58,183 nt of DNA from PSLL01 sp964389705. Its GTDB lineage: Bacteria; Desulfobacterota_D; UBA1144; Nemesobacterales; CSP1-2. The DNA lies in the NCBI GenBank assembly GCA_964389705.1, contig CAYMEO010000004.1:1-58183 (forward strand). The letters run 5' to 3'. The number at the start of each line of letters is the position of its first letter. Position 1 is the stretch's first letter. The translations under genes and the position numbers were made by a program. Below the pieces are notes generated by a model. It was not told the origin of the DNA. It ran no database searches and saw only the letters and a list, made by a program, of their open reading frames with translations. Positions 7,936-16,846 of the stretch are shown here, piece by piece.

Positions 7936-10900
7936 GTGGATATAGATACCCTTTTTGAGAAACCAAAGAATCCATCAGATTACACAGCAGTAAAGATTTC
8001 AATTGCCTCTCCAGATAAGATCAAGGAATGGTCATCTGGTGAGGTAAAAAAACCTGAGACTATAAACTATAGGACGTTTAAACCCGAGAGGGGTGGACTA
8101 TTCTGTGCAAAGATATTTGGTCCTGTAAAGGACTACGAATGCCTCTGCGGGAAATATAAGAGGCTAAAACACAGAGGTCACACATGTGAGAAATGCGGCG
8201 TTGAGGTAATATCGAGTAAGGTGAGGCGAGAGAGAATGGGTCATATCGAGCTCTCATCTCCTGTCGCACATATATGGTTTTTAAGAAGTATTCCCAGCAG
8301 AATCGGTATGCTCCTTGACATGACCCTTAAGGACCTAGAAAGGGTTCTCTACTACGAGGCATACGTCGTTCTTGATCCCGGGGCAACTTCGCTTAAATTT
8401 GGTGAGGTTCTAAGCGAAGACAAATACAGAAAGGCGCTTGAAGAATACGGTCCGTCGTTTAAAGTAGGAATGGGTGCTGAGACTATCAGAGAGATGCTCA
8501 AGAAGATTGATCTGGTTGAGCTTTTTCAGCAGCTAAGGGTTGAGATGAAGGAAACTACATCTCCGGTAAAGAGGGCGAGGATTGCAAGAAGGCTGAGGAT
8601 AGTCGAGGCCTTCAGGCAATCGGGAAATCGCCCCGAGTGGATGGTTCTTACAAGAATCCCCGTACTTCCTCCAGATCTAAGACCCCTTGTCCCCCTCGAT
8701 GGCGGAAGATTTGCTACGTCTGATCTAAACGACCTCTACAGGCGTGTCATAAATAGAAACAACAGGCTTAAAAAGCTCCTTGAGCTTGGGGCACCTGATA
8801 TCATTATTAGAAATGAGAAAAGGATGCTTCAGGAGGCAGTAGATGCCCTTTTTGAAAACGGACGGCGTGGTAGACCAGTTCTCGGTCATAACCACAGGCC
8901 GCTTAAGAGCCTAAGCGATATAATAAAGGGAAAGCAAGGAAGATTCCGTCAGAACCTTCTCGGAAAAAGGGTAGATTACTCCGGGCGTTCCGTTATTGTT
9001 GTGGGCCCGGAACTCAGGCTTCATCAATGCGGTCTGCCCAAGCAGATGGCTCTTGAGCTTTTTAGGCCCTTTATATATCAGAAGCTGGAGAGATGGGGAA
9101 GTGCTCAAACCATAAAGATTGCAAAAAAACTCGTTGAACAGGAGGCTCCAATTGTTTGGGATGCACTTGATGAGGTTGTAAAAGAGCATCCTGTGCTTCT
9201 TAATCGTGCTCCCACACTTCATCGCCTGAGCATTCAGGCATTTGAGCCAATTCTCATTGAGGATAAGGCAATTCAAATTCATCCGCTTGTGTGTCCGGCG
9301 TACAACGCAGACTTTGATGGCGACCAGATGGCCGTACACGTGCCGCTTTCAGTCGAGGCCCAGACTGAGTGTAGGGCACTTGTTATGTCAACAAATAATA
9401 TTCTTTCCCCCGCGCACGGAAAGCCAATAATACTACCTACTCAGGATATCGTCCTTGGCGTCTACTACATGACAAGGGAGGTGCCGTTTGAGAAAGGTGA
9501 GGGCAAGGCATTTTCTTCGATCGAGGAGGTGAGGATGGCCTATGATTCGGGTGAGATAGGGATTCATGCGAAGGTTCGCGTAAGGATTGAAGGGAAGATG
9601 TATGAAACCACGGTAGGGAGAATCCTGCTTTATGAGATTATGCCCGATGAGGTTCGTAAAGGGGTTCCTTTTGAACTCGTAAATAAACTTATGACAAAGC
9701 GTGCTATTGAGGAGTTAATAGATAGTTGCTTCAGAATAGCAGGAGGCAAAAGTACTGTGATTCTTGCAGATCGGTTAAGGACACTAGGATTTCAGTATTC
9801 GAGCCGTGCTGGGATTTCAATCTCGATTGATGATATGAGGGTTCCAAAGAAAAAAGAGGAGTTGATACAGAAGGCCTATGATGAGGTAATGAAGGTTCAG
9901 GCTCAGTACTCTCAGGGACTCATCACAGATGGAGAAAGATACAACAAGGTAATAGATATATGGGCAAAGACAAGTGACGAGGTCGCTCAGGAGATGATGA
10001 AGGAGCTCTCTGTTGATGTTCTAAAAGGCGATGGTAACAATGAGGTTATTATACCTAGCGCAAACCCTATATACATGATGGTAGACTCAGGGGCAAGGGG
10101 AAGCCAGACACAGGTACGCCAGCTTGCGGGAATGAGGGGACTTATGGCAAAGCCCTCCGGAGAGATTATTGAGACGCCTATTACGTCTAACTTCCGTGAG
10201 GGGCTTACAGTGCTTCAGTACTTTATATCAACCCACGGTGCAAGGAAGGGGCTTGCCGATACAGCATTAAAAACTGCAAACGCCGGCTACCTTACAAGGA
10301 GGCTGATTGATGTAGCTCAAGATGTTACCATAACCGAATATGACTGCGGTACAATTGACGGCATCACTGTAGGGGCACTTATTGAAGGCGGGGAGATTAT
10401 AGACAGGATTGGAGAGAGGGTACTTGGACGCGTGGCGCTTGAGGATATAAGAGACCCTGCTACGAGGAAGATAATAGTAAGGGCAAACCAGGAGATAGAC
10501 GAGGCGGCAGCAAACGCTATTGACGAGGCAGCGAGTATTACCGAGGTAAAAATCAGGTCTGTTCTTACATGTGAGGCACGGCATGGCGTATGTGTGCTCT
10601 GCTATGGAAGGGATCTCGCAAGAGGAACACTTGTAAATATCGGAGAGGCTGTAGGAATAATATCGGCCCAGTCAATTGGGGAGCCTGGCACACAGCTTAC
10701 TATGAGAACATTCCACATAGGAGGCGCGGCGAGCCAGAGGGTTGCAGAGAGTACGCTTGAGAGCCGACACGAGGGTATTGTGAGACTTATTGGCGTAAGG
10801 TCTGTTAGAAACAGCGAAGGAAGACTCGTTGTAATAAACCGTACCGGGATTCTGGCAATAGTAGATGAAATGGGGTATGAGCGTGATAGATATCCAGTTG

Positions 10901-12030
10901 TTCTTGGTGCAAAACTGAGGGTTGAAGAGGGTGAGCGGGTAAAGTCTGGGACCCTTCTTGCCGAGTGGGACCCATACACGACGCCGTTTATTTCAGAGGT
11001 TGATGGGTATATAAGCTTCCAAGACCTTGAAGAGGGAGTAAGTATGAAGGAGCAGGTGGACGAAGTTACAGGGATATACAAGAAGGTAGTCGTCGAGTCA
11101 AAGAATCCGGACCTTCATCCTGCTATAGTGGTTACGGACAAGCAGGGGGTAGCCTCTCAGTATTCGCTTCCCGTAGGGGCAATTATTGAGAAGAACGAAG
11201 GCGATATGGTTCATGCAGGAGATGTTTTTGCAAAGATTCCAAGAGAGACATCTAAGACCAAGGACATTACAGGTGGACTCCCAAGGGTTGCAGAACTCTT
11301 TGAGGCAAGAATTCCCAGAGACCCTGCTATTGTAAGCGAAATTGATGGAATTGTGTCTTTTGGAAAGGACTTAAAGGGAAAACGAAGGATTGTTGTAACG
11401 CCTGATGTTGGTGAGCCGAAAGAGTATCTTGTCCCGAGGGGAAAACACGTTCTCATTAGGGATGGCGAGCGTGTAAAGGCGGGTGATCAGCTTGTTGATG
11501 GGGCTGTAAATCCACACGATATACTGAGGATTCGGGGTGAAAAGGCCCTTGCCAGGTATCTCGTAGATGAGATTCAACAAGTCTACAGACTTCAGGGTGT
11601 CAAGATTAATGACAAGCATATAGAGACTATAGTAAGACAGATGCTAAAGCGTGTAAGGATTAAAGATCCAGGTGATACCACATTCCTCGTTGGAGAACCT
11701 GTCGAGAGACTCGTCTTCTTTGAAGAGAATGAAAGGGTATCTTCTCAGGGTGGAAGGCCTGCTACAGCAGAGCCACTTCTTCTTGGTATTACCAGGGCAT
11801 CCCTTAGCACAGATAGCTGGCTCTCTGCGGCATCATTCCAGGAAACCACGAGGGTGCTCACCGAGGCGGCATGTGAAGGGAAAGTGGATTATCTCAGGGG
11901 GCTCAAAGAAAACGTAATTATGGGGAGATTAATCCCCGCTGGCACAGGGCTTCCCATGTATAGAAATATAGATGTAGAGGTTCAGGTGCCAGAAATACCA
12001 GTTCCTACTCCTGTTGAACAGAAACAATAG
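7936..12030 (+). CDS. rpoC: DNA-directed RNA polymerase subunit beta'
   Basis: This is the catalytic beta' subunit. The start is set at GTG 7936, which has AGGGAGG just upstream. A TTG at 7915 in the same frame would put that ribosome site inside the coding region. The 1364 residues show the N-terminal zinc finger (CLCGKYKRLKHRGHTCEKCG), the magnesium-binding NADFDGDQMAVHVPLS, the trigger-loop region and the second zinc site (CEARHGVCVLCYGRDL). The C-terminus ends in a short proline/glutamate tail. The product is complete. A strong hairpin lies just after the stop. Confidence 0.97.
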   Translation: MDIDTLFEKPKNPSDYTAVKISIASPDKIKEWSSGEVKKPETINYRTFKPERGGLFCAKIFGPVKDYECLCGKYKRLKHRGHTCEKCGVEVISSKVRRERMGHIELSSPVAHIWFLRSIPSRIGMLLDMTLKDLERVLYYEAYVVLDPGATSLKFGEVLSEDKYRKALEEYGPSFKVGMGAETIREMLKKIDLVELFQQLRVEMKETTSPVKRARIARRLRIVEAFRQSGNRPEWMVLTRIPVLPPDLRPLVPLDGGRFATSDLNDLYRRVINRNNRLKKLLELGAPDIIIRNEKRMLQEAVDALFENGRRGRPVLGHNHRPLKSLSDIIKGKQGRFRQNLLGKRVDYSGRSVIVVGPELRLHQCGLPKQMALELFRPFIYQKLERWGSAQTIKIAKKLVEQEAPIVWDALDEVVKEHPVLLNRAPTLHRLSIQAFEPILIEDKAIQIHPLVCPAYNADFDGDQMAVHVPLSVEAQTECRALVMSTNNILSPAHGKPIILPTQDIVLGVYYMTREVPFEKGEGKAFSSIEEVRMAYDSGEIGIHAKVRVRIEGKMYETTVGRILLYEIMPDEVRKGVPFELVNKLMTKRAIEELIDSCFRIAGGKSTVILADRLRTLGFQYSSRAGISISIDDMRVPKKKEELIQKAYDEVMKVQAQYSQGLITDGERYNKVIDIWAKTSDEVAQEMMKELSVDVLKGDGNNEVIIPSANPIYMMVDSGARGSQTQVRQLAGMRGLMAKPSGEIIETPITSNFREGLTVLQYFISTHGARKGLADTALKTANAGYLTRRLIDVAQDVTITEYDCGTIDGITVGALIEGGEIIDRIGERVLGRVALEDIRDPATRKIIVRANQEIDEAAANAIDEAASITEVKIRSVLTCEARHGVCVLCYGRDLARGTLVNIGEAVGIISAQSIGEPGTQLTMRTFHIGGAASQRVAESTLESRHEGIVRLIGVRSVRNSEGRLVVINRTGILAIVDEMGYERDRYPVVLGAKLRVEEGERVKSGTLLAEWDPYTTPFISEVDGYISFQDLEEGVSMKEQVDEVTGIYKKVVVESKNPDLHPAIVVTDKQGVASQYSLPVGAIIEKNEGDMVHAGDVFAKIPRETSKTKDITGGLPRVAELFEARIPRDPAIVSEIDGIVSFGKDLKGKRRIVVTPDVGEPKEYLVPRGKHVLIRDGERVKAGDQLVDGAVNPHDILRIRGEKALARYLVDEIQQVYRLQGVKINDKHIETIVRQMLKRVRIKDPGDTTFLVGEPVERLVFFEENERVSSQGGRPATAEPLLLGITRASLSTDSWLSAASFQETTRVLTEAACEGKVDYLRGLKENVIMGRLIPAGTGLPMYRNIDVEVQVPEIPVPTPVEQKQ

Positions 12031-12045
12031 ATTTATAGATTTAAA

Positions 12046-12076
12046 GTAGGGGGCGAGGCATGCCTAACCCCCCTAC
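12046..12076 (+). other. Strong hairpin between rpoC and valS
   Basis: GTAGGGGG (12046-12053) pairs perfectly with CCCCCTAC (12069-12076). Inside, AGGC and GCCT flank AT and extend the fold. There is no T-run after it, so it is not a standard intrinsic terminator. It may be an RNA-processing or stability element, or a pause or terminator of another kind at the end of the rpoBC unit. Confidence 0.5.
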
Positions 12077-12104
12077 GGATCACGACAAATAGCCCTGTAA
12101 TAAA

Positions 12105-14768
12105 ATGGAAGAGACTCATAAGAACGAATTAGAGAAGACCTATGACCATAAAGGTGTAGAAGAGAAGTGGTATAGATTTTGGATTGAAAGGGGGTATTTT
12201 CATGTCTCTACCGAATCTTCTAGGCCCCCATTCTCAATTGTCATTCCTCCTCCTAATATAACTGGCTCTCTCCACGTAGGGCACGCTTTAAATAACACAC
12301 TTCAAGATATCTTAGTCCGTTACAAGAGAATGAAGGGTTTTAATGCACTCTGGGTTCCGGGAACGGATCACGCCGGAATTGCCACACAAACGGTTGTTGA
12401 AAGGGAACTTCGTAAAGAGGGAATCAAGCGGGAGGATTTGGGTAGAGAAGAGTTTATAAAAAGGGTATGGAGGTGGAAGGAGCTTTATGGAAAGAGGATT
12501 ATAGAGCAGCTAAAGAGGCTCGGTGCCTCTTGTGACTGGTCGAGGGAAAGATTCACTATGGACGAGGGGCTCTCGATTGCTGTGAAAGAGGTCTTTGTTA
12601 GGCTCTATAAAGAGGGGCTTATCTATAGAGGGTATTATCTCGTAAACTGGTGTCCTCGTTGTGGGACGGCTCTTTCCGATTTAGAGGTTACGCACGAGGA
12701 CACAAAAGGAAAGCTCTATTATCTCCGGTATCCATTTGTATCGGGAGAGGGCTATATAGTTGTTGCAACAACGAGACCTGAGACGATGATGGGTGATACC
12801 GCCGTTGCTGTTAATCCCAATGATGAGAGGTTTAAAGGTGTTGTTGGCAGAGAAGTGATACTCCCCGTTGTGGGTAGGAGAATTCCCATAATTGCGGATG
12901 AATGCGTAGATATGGATATGGGAACAGGTGCCCTAAAGATCACTCCGGCTCACGATTTTGCGGATTTCGAGATTGGGAACAGACATAATCTTCAGAGAAT
13001 TCAGATTATGGATTCTAAGGGTGTGATGAATGAGAATGCCGGAAGATATGCGGGATTCGATAGATTTGAATGTAGAAGACGGATTGTAGAAGATTTCGAG
13101 AAAGAGGGTGTTCTCGAAAAGGTGGAGGATTATTCGATCCAATTAGGAAAATGCTACAGGTGCGGCACCATAGTTGAGCCGCTGCTTTCCCTACAGTGGT
13201 TTGTACGGATGAGGTCCCTCGCTGAGCCTGCAATTCGGGCAGTAGAGGATGGCAGGACAAGGATTATCCCGGAGGGATGGAAGAGTACGTATTTCGAGTG
13301 GATGAAGAATATAAGGGACTGGTGTATATCAAGGCAAATCTGGTGGGGACACAGAATCCCGGCCTGGATTTGTAAGGATTGTGAGGGGATAACCGTTTCA
13401 ATAGATGAGCCCAAGTCATGTGAACAGTGCAATTCCAAAAATATAGAGCATGAAACCGATGTTCTTGATACGTGGTTTAGCTCCGCCCTTTGGCCATTTA
13501 GTACCCTGGGATGGCCCAAACAGACAGAAGAGCTTCGAATATTCTATCCAACATCTGTTCTCGTTACGAGCTTCGACATCCTCTTTTTCTGGGTTGCGAG
13601 AATGATGATGATGGGGCTTAAATTCATGGGAGACGTGCCATTTAGGGACGTTTACATTCACGCCCTTATAAGGGATGAAAGGGGCGAAAAGATGAGCAAA
13701 ACTAAAGGGAACGTCATTGATCCACTTGATATAATGGGTGAATTTGGAGCCGATGCCCTAAGGTTTAGCCTCACCGCCCTTGCCGCTCAGGGGAGGGATA
13801 TAAGGCTTTCTCTTTCTGTTATAGAGGGCTACAGGAATTTTATGAATAAGATTTGGAATGCCTCGAGATTCGTGTTTATGAATATGGATGGAAATGTAAT
13901 GACAAAAGATACCTCGTCCCTACACTCCAATCTCTCCACATCCGACAAATGGATTCTCACGAATCTTAACAGAACCATAAGGGAGGCGGAAGACGCTCTG
14001 AATAAGTATGAGTTTGATAAAGTAGCACGCACAATCTATCAGTTTATATGGAGCGATTTCTGCGATTGGTATATAGAGCTTGTAAAACCTATGCTAAATG
14101 ATTTAGAAGCGAGAGAGAGAACACAGGCCGTATTATTAAAGGTCCTGCTATCTGCCTTACAGATCCTTCATCCTATTGCTCCTTTTATAACCGAGGAGGT
14201 ATATCAGAGACTTCGTAGATTTAGCATTGATGCCCATGAGAGTATATCTATTAGCCCTTATCCCAGTGTTAATGAAGACGAGATTTATGAAGAGGCCTAT
14301 AATGAAATTGAGTCTATAAAACAGGTTATAGTCGCTATAAGGAACCTAAGGGCTGCGGTTGGCATACATCCTTCAAATCGAGTCAGTGTTATTCTGATCC
14401 CTGATAATGAAACGGTTCTGGAAATGATTAAGAGAAACGAGAACTCTATTCTCGGCTTAGCGAAAGCCTCAATTGAGTTTTCTAAAGGACAAAGGCCTGA
14501 GAAGGCTATCGCTCAGATAATAAGTGGTCTTGAGATTTTCTTGCCTGTAGAGGGGTTAATTGATATTGAAAAGGAGACCCAAAGGATAAAGCGTGAAATC
14601 TCGAAGATTTCAAAAGATATAGAACTCTCTCAAAAGAGGCTTTCCAACCCCGACTTCCTTGAGCGTGCCCCGGAAGATGTAATTGAGAGAGAAAAAGAAA
14701 AGTTCGAAGAGCTTTCACTAAAAAAGCAGAAGATGGAAGAGGTGCTTGAGAGACTCAGTGGGATTTAG
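12105..14768 (+). CDS. valS: Valine--tRNA ligase
   Basis: This class I aminoacyl-tRNA synthetase charges tRNA-Val. The 887 residues contain the HIGH-type motif (GSLHVGHALNNT, about 56-67), the editing domain (ATTRPETMMGDTAVAV), a zinc-like CPRCGTALSD, the KMSKS-type motif EKMSKTKGN, the anticodon-binding region and a C-terminal coiled coil rich in lysine and glutamate (about 815-885). Length matches the family. No clear ribosome site is seen before the ATG. It follows rpoC after 74 bases that include a strong hairpin. Confidence 0.97.
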   Translation: MEETHKNELEKTYDHKGVEEKWYRFWIERGYFHVSTESSRPPFSIVIPPPNITGSLHVGHALNNTLQDILVRYKRMKGFNALWVPGTDHAGIATQTVVERELRKEGIKREDLGREEFIKRVWRWKELYGKRIIEQLKRLGASCDWSRERFTMDEGLSIAVKEVFVRLYKEGLIYRGYYLVNWCPRCGTALSDLEVTHEDTKGKLYYLRYPFVSGEGYIVVATTRPETMMGDTAVAVNPNDERFKGVVGREVILPVVGRRIPIIADECVDMDMGTGALKITPAHDFADFEIGNRHNLQRIQIMDSKGVMNENAGRYAGFDRFECRRRIVEDFEKEGVLEKVEDYSIQLGKCYRCGTIVEPLLSLQWFVRMRSLAEPAIRAVEDGRTRIIPEGWKSTYFEWMKNIRDWCISRQIWWGHRIPAWICKDCEGITVSIDEPKSCEQCNSKNIEHETDVLDTWFSSALWPFSTLGWPKQTEELRIFYPTSVLVTSFDILFFWVARMMMMGLKFMGDVPFRDVYIHALIRDERGEKMSKTKGNVIDPLDIMGEFGADALRFSLTALAAQGRDIRLSLSVIEGYRNFMNKIWNASRFVFMNMDGNVMTKDTSSLHSNLSTSDKWILTNLNRTIREAEDALNKYEFDKVARTIYQFIWSDFCDWYIELVKPMLNDLEARERTQAVLLKVLLSALQILHPIAPFITEEVYQRLRRFSIDAHESISISPYPSVNEDEIYEEAYNEIESIKQVIVAIRNLRAAVGIHPSNRVSVILIPDNETVLEMIKRNENSILGLAKASIEFSKGQRPEKAIAQIISGLEIFLPVEGLIDIEKETQRIKREISKISKDIELSQKRLSNPDFLERAPEDVIEREKEKFEELSLKKQKMEEVLERLSGI

Positions 14769-14825
14769 TACTTCGGCATATGGCTGGTCTTGCCTATAGA
14801 ATTACATAACTCAGAGAATGGTTTT

Positions 14826-15368
14826 ATGGGACTCTCCAATCTAATTCAATGTGCTATCATGCTAATCATTATCTTGAGTCTCTTTGGCTGTTTGAATGTA
14901 TACGAATCAAGTTACAGCCTGACCCCTGCGGCATATACCGATCCGTTTGCCTATTGCGCAGCAGTGGGCACAGTTGATGTCCCCGATGCGCGTTATACTG
15001 GTTCCCTGGTTCCTGAGGCCATTGCGAGGGGATTGCGAAATGTGTTCAACACGCCCGATACGTCACTCGACGTGTTCATGAAAGACACATTCTGGCGTTG
15101 TATGAATGGTAAGGTGTACGCATGTACCGTCGGTGCGAATCTGCCATGCGAATCGAAAGCGAATACCAGCCGTGTACCAACCCGAGCCGAGAAGGATTTC
15201 TGCCAACAGAATCCCAATGCGGATTTTATTCCAATGTCAGTAACCGGACATGAAACGGTTTATGAATGGCGATGTAAGAGCGGTATACCGGAGATTGTAC
15301 GTGAGTTTACCCAGCCTGATGCGCGCGGCTTTTTATCCAATATTTGGTATGAGATCAATCCGAACTAA
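14826..15368 (+). CDS. Putative lipoprotein of unknown function, foreign-looking
   Basis: The product starts MGLSNLIQ and has a hydrophobic signal ending in the lipobox LSLFGC, so Cys22 would be lipidated. I prefer ATG 14826 over an in-frame TTG at 14790 because it gives a normal signal length. The mature part has further cysteines (about 44, 91, 99, 107, 126, 149) that could form disulfides. I do not recognise a family. Codon use is unlike the neighbours: eight of nine arginines are CGN, whereas flanking genes use mostly AGA/AGG, and the gene is richer in CG. It ends 17 bases from the convergent purF end. Recent transfer is likely. Confidence 0.7.
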   Translation: MGLSNLIQCAIMLIIILSLFGCLNVYESSYSLTPAAYTDPFAYCAAVGTVDVPDARYTGSLVPEAIARGLRNVFNTPDTSLDVFMKDTFWRCMNGKVYACTVGANLPCESKANTSRVPTRAEKDFCQQNPNADFIPMSVTGHETVYEWRCKSGIPEIVREFTQPDARGFLSNIWYEINPN

Positions 15369-15385
15369 GGGTGGATTTCCAGAGG

Positions 15386-16801
15386 CTATCTATCAAAAAG
15401 GTGGAGCTGTTTGAGGCTTACCTTTGAGTCGGTTATCTCTACGGGGTAGTTTCCTGTAAAGCAGGCATCACAGAAGCTTTCTTTCCCTTCTAAAGTCTTA
15501 TAGCTTTCTACGGCTTTCATAACGCCTTCAAGGCTTAGGTATCCAAGGGTGTCTGATGTTATATACTTATTTATCTCTTCTACATTGAGAGAGGAGGCAA
15601 TGAGTTCTTCTCTAGTTGGGGTGTCTACACCATAATGGCATGAAAAGCACATAGGAGGTGAACTGATCCTCATATGTACCTCCTTTGCTCCTGCAGCACG
15701 AATCATCTTAACGATCTTCCTGCTCGTTGTACCTCTCACAATTGAATCGTCAATGATTACTACTCGTTTTTCCGAAAGAACTTCTCTTATTGCGTTTAGC
15801 TTTAGCTTTACTCCAAAGTTCCTGATTGATTGCTGCGGCTCAATGAATGTTCTCCCTACGTAGTGGCTTCTCAGGAGTCCAAGCTCAAGCGGGAGCCCGG
15901 ATTCCTCGGAATACCCTATTGCGGCAGGGACACCCGAGTCGGGAACGGCTACGACAATGTCGGCATCAGCGGGTTGTTCGCGCGCAAGCTGCTTTCCGAG
16001 TTCCTTTCTTACCTGGTAGACGTTCCTTCCGAATATAAAGCTGTCGGGTCTAGCAAAGTAGATAAACTCAAAAACACAGTGTGCATGCCTTACCTCAGGA
16101 AAAGGCTTAATTGATTCGGTTCCTTTAGGGCCTATGACCAAAATCTCGCCTGGCTCCACCTCTCTTACAAACTCGGCTTCAATCAAATCAAATGCACATG
16201 TCTCAGATGCAACTACCGTTGCATCTCCAAGCCTTCCCATCACGAGTGGTCTGAATCCATAAGGGTCTCTTGTTGCCATCATAAATTCTGGGGAGAGGAA
16301 GAGAAGTGAATAAGCCCCTCTGCATTTTATAAGAGCCTCTATTATTCTCTTTATAAGGTTTTCCTCTTGTGACCTTGCAATTAGGTGAACTATTACCTCT
16401 GTATCTGTTGTAGACTGGAATATTGCCCCGCTATGCTCAAGCTCTTCTCTAAGGGCTCTTGCATTTGTGAGATTACCATTGTGGGCAATTGCAATCTCGC
16501 CACGGGAATATGTAACAACTATTGGTTGAGAGTTTTTAATGTGGCTTGAGCCTGTAGTTGAATACCTCACGTGGCCTATTGCATTCTTCCCAGGTAGCCT
16601 GGAGAGTACCTCTTCGGTGAATATGTCGGACACGAGTCCCATCTCACGGTGTGTGTAGAGATGTATGCCGTCTGATGTAACAATTCCCGCGCTTTCCTGT
16701 CCTCGGTGCTGAAGTGCATGAAGCCCCAGGTATGTGAGATTTGCTGCCTCTAGGTGACCATAGATTCCAAAGACCCCACACTCTTCTTTGATTTTAATCA
16801 T
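15386..16801 (-). CDS. purF: Amidophosphoribosyltransferase
   Basis: PurF makes 5-phosphoribosylamine from PRPP and glutamine, the first step of purine synthesis. The 471-residue protein begins MIKIKEE before Cys8, which would become the N-terminal nucleophile after propeptide removal. The class II glutaminase half (CGVFGIYG, LQHRGQESAGI) is followed by the phosphoribosyltransferase half with the PRPP loop VVIIDDSIVRGTTSRK. Cysteines in CFSCHYG and CDACFTG suggest the iron-sulfur form found in Bacillus-type enzymes. It lies 45 bases downstream of purL in the same direction, so the two form a purL-purF unit. Confidence 0.96.
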   Translation of the reverse strand: MIKIKEECGVFGIYGHLEAANLTYLGLHALQHRGQESAGIVTSDGIHLYTHREMGLVSDIFTEEVLSRLPGKNAIGHVRYSTTGSSHIKNSQPIVVTYSRGEIAIAHNGNLTNARALREELEHSGAIFQSTTDTEVIVHLIARSQEENLIKRIIEALIKCRGAYSLLFLSPEFMMATRDPYGFRPLVMGRLGDATVVASETCAFDLIEAEFVREVEPGEILVIGPKGTESIKPFPEVRHAHCVFEFIYFARPDSFIFGRNVYQVRKELGKQLAREQPADADIVVAVPDSGVPAAIGYSEESGLPLELGLLRSHYVGRTFIEPQQSIRNFGVKLKLNAIREVLSEKRVVIIDDSIVRGTTSRKIVKMIRAAGAKEVHMRISSPPMCFSCHYGVDTPTREELIASSLNVEEINKYITSDTLGYLSLEGVMKAVESYKTLEGKESFCDACFTGNYPVEITDSKVSLKQLHLFDR

Positions 16802-16816
16802 AATTTTTAAGAACGC

Positions 16817-16846
16817 CTAGCCATCATGTTCTTCATTTGCGGCTAG
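16817..16846 (-). other. Inverted repeat in the purL-purF spacer
   Basis: CTAGCC (16817-16822) and GGCTAG (16841-16846) are complementary around 18 bases and begin immediately after the purL stop codon. The stem is short and lacks a T-run directly after it, although a T/A-rich stretch precedes purF. A weak intercistronic hairpin is the most that can be said. Confidence 0.25.
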
